A program made the position numbers and the translations under genes. Source: Heliocidaris erythrogramma (taxonomy: Eukaryota > Echinodermata > Echinoidea > Camarodonta > Echinometridae). From it: 64,000 nt of DNA. Each line of letters opens with the position of its first letter. Position 1 is the stretch's first letter. The DNA is taken from assembly GCA_025617745.1 (NCBI GenBank), contig CM046873.1, positions 28,099,410 to 28,163,409 of the forward strand, given 5' to 3'. Positions 1-12,400 of this stretch are shown here, one piece after another. The notes beneath the pieces are model-generated. The model ran no database searches. It was given only the letters and a program-made list of their open reading frames with translations, and was not told the DNA's origin.

Positions 1-541
1 GTTAACAATAATATTATGGAGTAGATGCTGTTAAGCCAACCATCAAAAAGATCAGCATTGCTAATATTGTGGCACACATGAAGCCAAACAATGGGGAATT
101 TGAACTCTTCTGTAAATAATTCATATAACAAAATTATATATTGCAGTATCTTAATATAATTAAGTATGGTTTTGCATGAATGAGAAAGAATCAAAACACT
201 TTCAATCAAGATGGAATGAGGCGATTTTTTTCTCGCTTCATTCGCTCGTTTACAATTAGCTAGTATGCAAATATTGTGCCAATACTAATAAAACTACAAT
301 GGTTCAAAAATTAAAAGGAGGTTATTGAATTAAAATTATGATTGTATTAAATGTAAATTGTGGAAATGTGAATTGAAGGAACAGCTGACGTTCTACCCTC
401 GCATTACCCAAGCAAATTAGGACCAAAAGCAATTTTTTTCTGGATCACCATTGGCTCAGATATTTTGCCCCTCGTGAAGGTCTAGATACGCCACATGATA
501 GGGGCAAACTGGATGAGAGGGGAGGGGAGTCACAAGGGGGC
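1..541. other. AT-rich non-coding sequence
   Basis: I see no gene, RNA or clear repeat here. Reading frames are short and show no recognisable protein motif. Confidence 0.5.
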
Positions 542-709
542 ATAATTAAGCATCGCTATTTCTATATATAGGTGTACTGCCATATGGCGTAATGAGCCGA
601 TTTTTTTTTTTTTTTTTTTTTTTTGAGGTACCGTGGCTGAGCCAAGAAGAATATAACTTGTTATCAAGGGCGCAACAATTATATTCGCATATATATATAT
701 ATATATATA

Positions 710-1263
710 TCAGCCTTTGCAAAAATTTCAAAAAGGGAGGACAGCTCTGGGGAACTTTGATTGAGCTACGCAACGTTATTCTCGCATTTCTTTCACTTTG
801 TATTTATTTCCACGAGAATTGCCAAAGCTGTTGTATATGTTATTTCCTTACAATAATGTTAATAATAATTTAGTCTAATGTATACATGTATTCAAAGCAT
901 TCGCTTGGATCCAGCTGAGGCACTAGCGGCTTGTCTTGTTCAAAAACTCATCTGCCCCCGACAAGGGGAATTAATTAATAAGGTTGAGGATTTGTCAATC
1001 TGTCGGTCAATTGAATCTGGTGTCGCCGAAACCACTAACCCGTCTCCGTGGTCTAGTGGTTAAGGCATTGGCGTTCTAAGCCAACGACCCGGGTTCGATT
1101 CCCGGCGGAGACATTTTTTCAGCCTTTGCAAAAATTTCAAAAAGGGAGGACAGCTCTGGGGAACTTTGATTGAGCTACGCAACGTTATTCTCGCATTTCT
1201 TTCACTTTGTATTTATTTCCACGAGAATTGCCAAAGCTGTTGTATATGTTATTTCCTTACAAT
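710..1263. repeat. Direct repeat pair flanking a tRNA gene
   Basis: About 145 bases (710-854) recur almost identically at 1119-1263, giving a 409-base offset. The tRNA-Arg gene lies between the copies, directly before the second one. The first copy is preceded by an (AT)n tract and the second is followed by a (TA)n tract. The arrangement looks like one repeat unit containing a tRNA gene and part of a second unit. Confidence 0.85.
1042..1112 (+). tRNA. tRNA-Arg (anticodon UCU)
   Basis: A 71-base sequence folds into a full cloverleaf. The 7-bp acceptor stem GTCTCCG/CGGAGAC, the D stem GTCT/AGGC, the anticodon stem TTGGC/GCCAA and the T stem CCGGG/CCCGG all pair. The anticodon loop GTTCTAA places TCT at positions 34-36, so it should read AGA codons. 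The A box (TGGTCTAGTGG) and B box (GGTTCGATTCC) are intact. There is no intron and no encoded CCA. A run of T at 1114-1119 serves as a Pol III terminator. It looks functional, although SINE-like propagation of the surrounding repeat cannot be excluded. Confidence 0.93.
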
Positions 1264-1269
1264 TATATA

Positions 1270-2830
1270 TATATATATATATATATACTGTTTTATTGTC
1301 CATATAAGGAAATTCGTCTTGTTTAAATGCATTATACAACTGCAGATATACATACAGGTAATAATCAATAAAAATACAGATAGATGCATAATAATATACA
1401 TGTTGTAGCACAATATTATGAGAGTTCTTATGAATATTGTTATCATTCTGTATTATTATTATTCTTTTCCTTCTTCTTTTCTTATTATTTCTTATTATTA
1501 TTTACAAATTCATGTTCAATAACATCAATTTAAATGGATGGGGTATCCCCGCCCCTTCCATAAATAAGACGACTCTGCACAGTAAAACTGTCGCCCTCCT
1601 TGACACCTCTTTATAAATGATGTAGAAAATCTTTGCGTTTCTAGTTCGACGCTTTCCAATTTATTTACATGAGTAATTCAAAATCTAAGCCTAATAGAAG
1701 AGAGAAGAGTAATTGCTACCCTTTTCTCTCTTCTACTAGAACAGGCAGTTGAAATCGTCATCAATTCTGTATATTGTGTCTTTCCGTTAGGGGGGGGGGC
1801 GATCAAGCGAGTTGATTTACCATTTTGAATTGTAAAGCTTTTAATTCTATAGCACTTCAGATCCTCAATGGTGTGATGGTCGAAATTAAACCAGAGATCC
1901 TCTTGACGCCACCCCTTCTATGTTCTAGCTAGTCGACGGATGGCAGGCTTGGTGATGCCTTAAATATTGTCTCGTAGAACCTTGCGATGACGTTTGGCAC
2001 CACCCTTTCCGAGTTATTTAAACATTTCCCTCCATTTGTCATCAAGTCCATCCCCGAGTTAAGCTCCTGTCAGTAGTAATATTTCACATTATTATTTCAC
2101 AGAATTATTGCATAGGCCTTCATTCAGGTTGAAAAGAAACTTCATGATGCTGTTTGAACCTAGTACTATTGACTATTATGAAGGGCTCTGATTTAGGTAG
2201 GCCTAAAAGTGGGAACCTTCCCTCCGATAATAAGACAATAACATTCTGCAGTCCGTTAAAATTATAGTATTTTGATGATATTTACTTGCTGTATAGAAAC
2301 ATTGGACTAAAATTTGCACAGACTGTTTCAAGCACCATATCCTAATTTTGCTCTTATGAGATTTACAACATTTCAAACCCAAATTCCAGGCTTTTTTAGA
2401 CGAATCAAGCGTCAGATCACATTTTTAGAAATGATTGTGAACCCTGAATAACGTAGGCCTATAGCGGGAAGTCAATAAGCGCATTTCGTTTATAAAACTC
2501 TCTAAAATGCTATAGAACCTCACGGCCGTAATGGAAGTACCGGATTTCTCACTCAATTGATCGGGGCCGTAATACAGACTCCCATCTGTTATAGGGTCCG
2601 ATTTTTTTCACAGGGGATTTATTGTGTGTTGAACTATACAGGAGTTCCATTACAATTTAGCCCAAAATTCCTTCAAATTTGCGTGTTTGAAAGTGCTTCC
2701 ATATCAAATATTGTTCGGGATGGAATTCTTAACACATGTGCCAAATTTGGTGCTTTTAGACAAAAGCGCACAATTTTCAAGCTATATGCCGCCTTACTAG
2801 TTAACGGCTTGATACCTTATGAGTGACCTG
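1270..2830. other. Non-coding sequence without recognised gene
   Basis: This stretch is AT-rich and opens with a (TA)n run at 1264-1287. It also holds a polyG run near 1790. The longest frames have no recognisable domain. Confidence 0.5.
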
Positions 2831-2837
2831 AATACCC

Positions 2838-3100
2838 TGGGGGCATGTCTCATTGAGACCTGTACATCATCCGCGTAAATCACACAGGGAAACCCGTCTA
2901 ACATCTTTGATTTGTATACCCCTTTCCGCGGATCTTCTTCTTATCACCTCTGAATTTGATACTCTTTTTTCTTGATTTTTGTTGTTTTTGATACCCTAAA
3001 CGCTTGACCCGGTTATGCGCCTAATGCTGAAAAAGTACCCTTTTATCCGTTTTCGTGCATGTATGCGGATGATATACAGGTCTCAATGAGACCTCCCCCT
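2838..3100. mobile_element. Foldback (MITE-like) element
   Basis: The left end (GTCTCATTGAGACCTGTACA at about 2849) is the inverse of the right end near 3077-3093. About 40 bases pair with few mismatches around a ~180-base centre. No ORF is present. This is typical of a non-autonomous DNA transposon, but I cannot assign a superfamily. Confidence 0.7.
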
Positions 3101-5140
3101 GATATGAATATTGAATACCTGAGGGCAACAGTGTTTGGATTCACTTTTTGAACCCTAGATTAAAGTTAGATCCATACTCATGCAGTGTTTGATGACGGGT
3201 ATAGAACGGCCTTTATTCGTAAAACTAGTTCGATCTCTATGGGCTAGTCGCATCGACTATACAGTCAATCATCTATAATTTCCCTCCGGGTTCTCGCCCC
3301 TAGAGGAAATAGACGACTGTACCGACCCCATAGATTCAACCAGATTTCCTCGGGCCCTGGATTAAAAAAAATAATAATAATAATTGGTATATTATTATTT
3401 ACCAGCAGCACAGGGGCTGTAGGGGTCAATTTACAATCAGATATACATGTACATAATACAACAGAATCGCATCAAATATATAAAACGATATATAATTGGA
3501 AGCAAAACAAAGATACAAAGGCTTATAAGCTACACAAATAATAAGATAACAAGTGTGAAAAGTGAGAGAAAGAAAAACGTCAGGAATAGGAAAGAGGAAG
3601 GGAGGGGAAATAAAGAAGGAAATAGTAAGTGAGAAAGGAAAAGATTTGGGAGGAATACGTAAATATATAACCAAGTTAAATAGAAACCATAACCATGCAA
3701 AATGAGCCATTACATCTAGACATGCAATCTGAGAAGTGAAAAGGTTTGGGATGCAAAGCGTGGGGGGGGGGGTATTTCAAGATTCTGGCAAGGTGAGGGA
3801 TGGTGGATTTTCGATATAGTTCTGCATTGCATTTAATTGTAGGGAAGCCAGTGATGTTCTGAAGCTGTCTTGCATTAGCATTACATCTCGGGACGGGAAG
3901 AAGGTGTTTTATAAATTGTGGATATTGCCTATGATTACGTTTATGGGTGACAGTTATTACAATTTTGTAGGAGCTGTTTTATTGGTAAAACGTAAAGTGG
4001 ATGCACTCCCATACATTCCCACACGTTTCTGCTCCATTATTCAGCTTTGTGGACTAGCGACATGACGATAGCATGATGCTGGCTCTGCAGCCGCAAACAG
4101 CCGCATGTATTTCAATGGTTTCTGGTCCAAAAGCACTAGTCTAGACCTAACAATAATCAATCTATTGTTAGGTATCAAAGACCTAGAGCAGGGTTTGATG
4201 CACGGTTGGGCCGGAACATAAGGCCATAATAATGCAAAGCACTTTGATCAAATAGGCACCATATTCGATATTGTACCCTTTCAGTACCACGAATATGCCC
4301 ATTCGCCAGTCCTACAATGCCACGTACACATATGTGTATACCAGGGCCGCCGAACCGGATTTTTTTTTTTTTTGGTGGGGGGGGGGGGGCCGGGGGGGGG
4401 GTGAGGGGGTGGGAGGGGGTGGCTCTGTCCAGAGGGCTGCAGCACACCGTATACTTTCTTTAGTAGACACGTTTCATAATGCATACTTAGTAGACTATTT
4501 TAGCCCGTCAGTTTTTTAAAGTTTACTTATTAAAAAACTTATCATTAACATTGTTAATTAGTATTTCATCTTTATAAATCATCAATAATTCATAAGGTTT
4601 TCGAAACAATTTGATTATAATTTCAATCGAAATACATTCTGTATAGTCACTGAGAAGTCAATTAAAATATTTTTGTTTTCATGGTTGAATATTTGTCAGG
4701 GGGAGGGGGCAAGTAAACAAGGGTAATTTGAATTTATATCCAACTAGAAATTACTTAATTATCGGGATTTGAATATAAAAACAAAAGTGTTTCTTCTTTA
4801 TGAAATCTACAGGAAAGCTATAAACGTCAGAAAAATTCTTTGAATGCCCAATATATCGTAGCAACAATTGGAAGTAGATTGTCATCTTGCATTAGTAACA
4901 TCGCAGAAATCGCTGCCTGTCATAGAGTTCCTCATACTTTTCATAATAATTATGTACATAGTCTAAACAGTTTAGGGAGAGCTTTGCTTTATGGGTTTGT
5001 TTATTTTTGCAACAACAACAACAAAGAACAATACTGAACGAACATGTCATTGTCTTTCATTTTCTTTTATGAAGCAGGCAGCAGCGATGACAGGGTCTGG
5101 TTGTTCGCTATTGGCTACTATGATAACGTCATAGAATATT
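3101..5140. other. Non-coding sequence with G-rich tract
   Basis: I see no gene. There is a purine-rich stretch at 3530-3650 and a very G-rich plus strand at 4374-4425 after a T run, which could form a G-quadruplex. The ORFs over the G-rich stretch are compositional artefacts. Confidence 0.5.
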
Positions 5141-6010
5141 TGTAAGTGAACAATGAGTGGACGTGGAGCAAAATTTTGTTGGTGATCATGGTGATGACAA
5201 TGGCGGTGGTAATGGTGGTGGTGATGACGGTGGTAGTGGTGGTGGTGAATTTGATAACTTTGTTAATGATTCAGATGAAGGTGGTGGTGGTGGTGGTGGT
5301 GGTAGTGATGGTGGTTGCGGTGAATGTGCTTATAGAGATGAAGGTATGATGGTGATGATGATGATGATGACGACGAGGATAGTAATGGTGATGGTGGTGG
5401 TTGTGGTGGTGGTTGTGGTAGTTGTCGTGGTTGCAGTAAATTGTATAAGTATGACGATGAAGGTGGTGGTGTGGGTGGTAGTGATGGTGGTCGAGGTGAA
5501 TGTAATCATAATGGTCATGGTGGTGATGATATGAAGATAGAGATGGTGATGATAATGGCGACGACGATGACGATGATGACGATGATGGTCATGTTGGTGA
5601 TAGAGGTATTGTTGCTGATAGTTTTGAAGTGTATGATACTAGTAGTTATGGTGATATGATGATAGGCATGATGATGATGTTGATGCTGATGGTGAGGCTG
5701 AGAGTGGTGGTGGTGGCACATACTGGTGCTAATTGTCATCATGGTTATTGCATTTAATGATAGTTATGTTGATATGATGATGGGCATGATGATGATGGTT
5801 GTGGTGGTGGTGCTGTTGGTGCTGATATGGTGGTGCTGGTGGCACATACTCGTGCTTTTGCATGGCATTAGTGGTTGTGATGATGATGATAATAATGATG
5901 ATGGTGGTGGCGGTGGTGATGATGATTGTGGTTGTGGTTGTGGCGGTAATGATGATTATGATGATTATCATTATCATCTTGGTGGTGGTTGCCGTAATGA
6001 TAATGGTAAC
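5140..6010. repeat. Long GGT/GAT trinucleotide-rich simple repeat
   Basis: About 870 bases are built from imperfect GGT, GAT and GATGAT runs. They open every frame and produce Gly/Asp-, Val/Met- and Ile/Thr-rich pseudo-proteins. None is likely to be a gene. Confidence 0.9.
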
Positions 6011-6443
6011 GATAGGCAGATAATGATAGTGTTGTCCAGGCTGCAGGCTGCAGAAGGCCGATGATGCTGGGGTGCCGCAGCTAAAAAGTAGTTAAAAGGA
6101 GACCCCACAACGCTGAGGATTTTTGGAGTTAAAAGAGACCAAAAAAAGTGAGGACAAGGACCCTTTTTTTTTATTGTCAGGGATTTTTGGAGTTAAAAAG
6201 AGATACCAAAACACTTTTTTTTTGCTCGCAGCATCCCCAGTAACAAAATCAGCATCGTGCTGGTGATGCTGGTTTCGCGAACTGATTGTGGTGATGGTGA
6301 TTATAAAGCACTCATGGGATCCCTCATGAATTTGACATCGTATATATGTGTGTGTGGGGGGGGGGGGGGGTGCGCGCGGTTTTAGACAAATTATCTACGA
6401 GTTCCTTTTCATGTAATAATTGTTACTATTGCCATGGTTACAG

Positions 6444-6496
6444 GGATGAGACAACTAACACCATCAAGGGATTCAGTCCAGACATTGTGCATGCAG
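6444..6496 (+). CDS. PBP2-like gene, first recognised exon
   Basis: The acceptor is TTACAG at 6438-6443 and the donor is GTAAGA at 6497. The exon encodes ...TIKGFSPDIVHA, the usual start of the first lobe of a type 2 binding protein. It ends in phase 1 and joins the next exon as Val-Cys. The first coding exon with a signal peptide must lie upstream, and I could not place it. Confidence 0.65.
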
Positions 6497-9400
6497 GTAA
6501 GAAGGGAGAGACGGAGAGAGAGAAAGAAAGAGAGAAGGGAGAAATAGAAAGAGAGGGGAGAGAGCGAGAGGAAGAGAGGCGGAAATAAAGAGAAAAGGAT
6601 TGAGGGAAGGAAGAGAGAGAAAGAAAGCAAAAGTGATAGAAAGACAGAGAGAGGGAGGGGTCAAAATGATAGGGAAGAAAGGGAGGAAATAGAAATAAAT
6701 ATATAACAAGAGGAAGAAGATTACAAAGAATGAGAGAGGGGAAGTGGGAGCGCGGGAAAGGCAAGTATTATGTTTATTATAATTATTATAATCATTTATT
6801 ATTGTTATTATTATTATTATAGTAATTATTATTATTATTATTGTTGTTGTTATTATCATCATCATCATTATTATTATTATTAGAATGGTTATTAAAGGTC
6901 AAGTCCACCCTAATATCAAGTTGATTTGAATAAATAGAGTAAAATTAAACAAGCGTAACAGTGAAAATTTCACTGAAATCGGATGTAAAATAAGAAAGTT
7001 ACGGCATTTTGAAGTTTTGCATTATTTAATGAAACAGTGATATGCATAGCATGGGCGGTATGCAAATGAGTGAACCGATGATGTCACACACTCACTTTTC
7101 CTTATGTATTTTATCATATGAAATTTCAAATATTTCAATTTTTATAGATGTGATAATAAAGAATCCCTTCCTTGTATGAAAATAAGTTACAATAATGATG
7201 ATTTTACATGTTCCATATGGAGTCAAACCATGTTTTACATTATTGAAGCAAAAAATGAAATATATGATATTTCATATAATAAAATACATAAGGAAAAGTG
7301 AGTGTGTGACATCATCGGTTCACTCATTTGCATACCGCCCATGCTATGCATATCACTGTTTCATGGAATAATGCAAAACTTCAAAATGCCGTAACTTTCT
7401 TATTTTACATCCGATTTCAGTGAAATTTTCACTGTTACGCTTGTTTATTTTACTCCATTTATTCAAATCAACTTGATATTAGGGTGGACTTGGCCTTTAA
7501 TAATGATTGTAGGCACTTTGAGTATCAAACTTTGCACACATTTGAAGAAATTAAATCTTTAGCTGATATCCGAGATTCTTTTTAACTTCAAAGGTAATAT
7601 TTGTTTAAGTTTTTGGCTTTAAATTTTCTCTTTTCAATTTCTCAAACAACTCTCTGTTATTATCTCTTTCTTTCAGTGTGCTCGATAGCAAACAAGAACT
7701 GCAGACTGGTCTATGACATCTACGAGAATTGTTGGAATGGCCAGGAGGGTAAGCGGGCCTGAGGTGGCTTGGGGCTCATGAGTGGTTGGTACGATGGATG
7801 TACGGGTAAGGTTTTTTTAAAGTAACCATCTCTGTACCAGGATTTGTTTTATTTTTTCAGAGAACTGAATTAATTTAATTATAGATTTTAATGACTCATA
7901 TGACCTGCTAGTGCCACTTAATTAATTACATAGAGGACACACGAAAACAACAACAACAAACAAAAACAAAAACATGCCCGATTATTGCAAAATACCCAAT
8001 TTATACATACCCCATTATTATCGTATAGGTCTCCTGTAATATCTTTTCGTAATATTCTCGTAATATTCATCATGTTCATACGTAGACGTAATAGAATGGC
8101 GTATCCAGAAATTACTTTAACAATGACTGAATGATGGGGTGAGGGGGATCCTCCCCGATGGAAGGGTCGGGGGCACGCTGGCTTCACTGTATGCTTGGAA
8201 AGCTACTGGTAGTAACGATAAGACCCCATCTTTCATATACCAACAAGAAGATTTCACCATATTTAGGGCAACGTCATTCTTCCACCAGAACGTTGTCACA
8301 CATTTGCACTTCAGTGTTGTATAGATAGGTTCTGTATGATAAGAGAGATCGAAAAGCCAACGATGAAGAGATAGTGAATAGAAAGTTTAGAATATGAATG
8401 TATGTTAAAGGGGTCCAAAGGCCTAAAACAAAAGTGTGTATATACAGCTATAGTTAGTATGAAAAAAAATGTTAGCTTTCAGTTTTAGGTTAACTGTTAA
8501 GCAATAAGAAGGAAATAAGGATAATATTAACTCCCCGCGCACGTAACCCAAGACCAAGTGCATACGGTACGTCGACTAGTCTCCTCACAAGTTGCGTCTT
8601 TATTTATTAAGATTGGATGAATTCACGTTCGGTGTTGAAAGTTGGTGTTGGTGTTGGGGCAAAACTAGCACCAGCGACAACACCAAACCTGAAATGAAGT
8701 TGGTGCTGGGATTAACTTCACTAGGTGTTGAGCTATAATGTGATTGGTATTATTTTTATAAACCCGAATTCGGTGTTGGGGCTAGAATCAGCAGCCAAAT
8801 TCACGCTCTCAACACCAACAGCAACACCAACACCAAACTTGAAATCACCCATTGTGTTTGAGTTTGAAATATAACTTTCTAGGAGTAACGTTTAAAGCTC
8901 ATTATTCGAATGTATTATAACGACATGAAACACTTGCATAAAGAGCAGAGTATTTTGCGGTGATTAATTCCTTTAAATGTGGCTACTGTGTTTCCCTCAT
9001 TGCTTGGACCCTTCGATATACCTTCTTCATATTATTTTTCACGTTGGATAGAAACTTACGAACGCCTGCTGACGTATTACTTCTCAGAGCCCTATCACAA
9101 GGGAGGCACAGTCGCCCTCTTCGCCAGAAATGATAGCACAGTGACGTATAGCAATTTGGTCAATCTTAAAATTGGATTTAACGATGGCTGGTATTCGGAC
9201 GAGTTTTGCCTCGCTCGGTACACTAACATTGCGGTGAATATTAGCTACCCTCATCCATTATTTCGTTGATATTAAAGTGGCAAAACTTGAACAGCGCCAT
9301 CTTACAGTGATTACTAAATTAAGATTATTTTCTGAAAATTAATTTCATTTTATTTTGAGTTTTGACAAAGAGCTTGTTTGGATAATAGGCAATTTTTATA

Positions 9401-12400
9401 TTTCAAACTATTATTTTGGAATTGCCATTGGGGAAAATGGTGTGCAGGTACATTCTAAGTTTTTACAAACTACTGTAGAATGGGGCATTAGTAAACGAAG
9501 CTTGACTGGGGAGAATGGGCATGATGGGAAAATGGGAGGCACAGACACTTTTCAAACCCTGTTGATATATGGAGCTATTTAGGAGCTCCAGTTTACTGTC
9601 ATTTTAAAATCAACCTCCAAAGTTTTCTCGAGGGGTAAATGAGCGGACTGTCACAATAAATGATAATGACCGGTAATTAGAAAGTGCTTATCACCAGTTA
9701 AGGCATTTTTGACATCGATAGAGCCTTCTGGACATGCAGAGTGTTCTTGAGGGCTCTTGTTGAAATTTCCCAATCAAGTGTAATATAAACACTCACACAT
9801 TTTCAGAAATCCCATATCTACATACAGCATATGATACATAATAGGTTTTGAGCCTATAGATATAAAATTGCATCATTGCACCACAACCATGGCTTTCTGC
9901 AGAATTCGACATCACATAAAAATACTAAGAGTCTACGAAAATCAGAATTCCTGAAAGAAGTTTTGCAAAATGGCGTCCAAGATGGCCACCAGTGCTTTGG
10001 ACATAGCAACTAATCACTACATATCCATCCTAGTGTATTCACCCTGTTTTTATTTTTGTTGTCAAGGAATCCATTTAGACCGGACTTTGGCATTCAGAAA
10101 ACCAGGACATCCAAAATGGCGTCCAAAATCGCCAATAATGACAGGAAGTTCGTTTCAACAACAAAGATATGTTATTGTTGATTTTGATTGAAGTTCAAGG
10201 ATCAGGGAATAGTAGTACTTAGTTTGCTTGTTTGAATTTATTTTCTTTTGCAATCATATAAGAGCATACAATAACAGGGAAAATATAACAATGCATTCAC
10301 ATAAAATGAAAAGAACATAACGTGATCAAAATATACATATTTATAATAATATAATTACATTTCAGTTTATAAATTATACATTATTCAACGCATTGAAGTT
10401 CAGAGAGCAGAAGACGGACTGCCATAATAAACTTAAGTCTGAAAACATGACAGCCCAAATAAATCAGTGTAATATACGTAAAAGCAGAATGGAGGTCAAA
10501 TAAATAAGGAAATTATTCAGACGAAATTAATATACGCATATCTAGATTTTTGAATAGTGTGTACATGAATGAAAGTGATAAAATGACGATGAAAATGAAA
10601 AAATGAAAATGATGTCTGTTGATGAATAATGTGTTAATGAAATGTATCAGTCAGGACTTCGGTGAATTTGGTAACTAAAGATCATTTGATTTATCAGAAC
10701 ACGGACTATTAATTAAAGTGTGGTTTAACCTTTGTAACTAATTTGAACTATTATACTCTAATAGCAAACTTGTTTTAACTTGAGCTTTAAAGTAGATATT
10801 CAAAGAAAATCACAAATATGGCAATTAATGTATCACTAGAAACTGGGAAGCTTACAGATGGCAATCGTATAAGTTTTATGTCAACTGCGTATCTGATGAT
10901 TATAAAAACAACACAAATAAAAGCTCTTCTCAGCATCTGGAATATCCGAGGATTCGCCAGAAATATAGCGATGTTTTGATGTCGTCACACTCGGGATCGA
11001 TCCTGCTTAAGCAGACGACGTCCTATAATGAATGAACGTAATTGCAATGCAATTATTTATCAAATTATAAAGAGTTTGGTGTATTTAAACATGACCTTAT
11101 TTCACACCATTACAAAGGGAAAGTGAAACTGATTCTGATAGCTAAAACCGTTTGATTGTAAATACACAGGAGAAGGGTCAATTATCAATGAAATAAACCC
11201 CACTTTCAAATTGAAAAGCCCTCCGAATAATAGCAGGATGGTATTCGTTCCCTCTTGAAACGCCCAACATGCCCCGGTGCAAGCAGCTGAAAATACAGTG
11301 GCGTCTTATTTTGTTTACAAGTGACTGATTCCTTTATTTTTTTAACGCTGCATTTTTCATCAAAATAATACCATACACGAAGTTAAGAGTGAGGCAACAG
11401 ACTAACATTAAGACTGACGCTAGTGAAGGAAGAGAAATAAGTGAAGAGGAGATGACAAAACAGGCTCTGAAAAAATGTGTAAGATGTTATGGGACATCGT
11501 CTGCTTAGACAGGACTGGTCCATGGTGTGTCGTCACATATCTCAGCAGCGTTCGAAGAGCTCTTCAGCTGCTATATCGGGGCTGTATTTTACCGTTTTAT
11601 AATTGATAATAATCATTACTTCAAATGTTTCCAAGCGTTGAATTTGGATAACCTTGTTTAATTTATGCCATCTATGCAATAATAAGTATTAAGCCAATAT
11701 TTAAAATCATTAACGTTCTACTTTAAATGCAAAAAGATTTTGACAAGATTTTATAGAGTTTGGAAGTGAATTCCACAAATCTGAGCCATGGTGTCGAATT
11801 GTCTTATGTGCAATAAATAGCCTAGGATTTACCAAATGATAATTTAGGAGTTACTGTGGGGATATGAACATTCGTATTAAGTGTGAAGAAATCATTAAAT
11901 GTATCCGGTAGTAGGTTATTTCTGTATTTGAACATACAAAGTAAGCTTTGGAGTGAATTAATATCAAAGACTTTTAATGTTTTGAAATGACTAAAAATGG
12001 GATTTGTATGAGCTAAATAGTGAGAGCCAGAACAGATTCTGAGAGCTTTCTTTTGTAATATATAAATCGGGTAAATATTTGTTTTAGCGTTAGCCCATAT
12101 TAAATTACAGTAAGTAATATATGGCAATATAAGACTATTATATAACATAAAAAGAGTATTTTTCGGAAGATAATTTTTAGTTTTATAAAGTATACCAATA
12201 TTTTTAGCGATAGAAGTTTTTATGTGGCTTAACTGATGATTCCAATTCAAGTTTTCATCTATGAAAACACCTAGAAATTTATTATATCGTTTTCTTTCTA
12301 AGGGCATATTGTCAATTGATATTGCTAAAGGAAAATCAAACATACGTCATTAGTGATTAGGGAGCATTAGATCCAAGACGATATTCAATTTCAGGAGTCA

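Larger units (their letters stand above)
10205..12360 (-). mobile_element. 5'-truncated LINE, 3' portion
   Basis: The minus strand carries the C-terminal part of a non-LTR reverse transcriptase at 11822-12343, followed by a long AT-rich region that fits a 3' UTR and runs to about 10205. A separate foldback (about 10916-11575) appears to have inserted into that region. The 3' boundary is uncertain. It lies in an intron of the PBP2-like gene, in the opposite orientation. Confidence 0.65.

Noticed and set aside
5146..6064. Several open frames rich in Gly/Asp, Val/Met or Ile/Thr
   Set aside because: They are simple-repeat products of GGT/GAT runs, open in several frames and both strands at once.
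7679..7805. TGA at 7760 as a selenocysteine codon
   Set aside because: There is no SECIS element that I can point to and no known selenoprotein in this fold; a nonsense change, an alternative splice or an error is simpler.
9355..9582. 75-aa frame starting MSFDKELVWIIGNFYISN
   Set aside because: No splice support, no domain, and it falls in a gap already explained by an in-phase intron.
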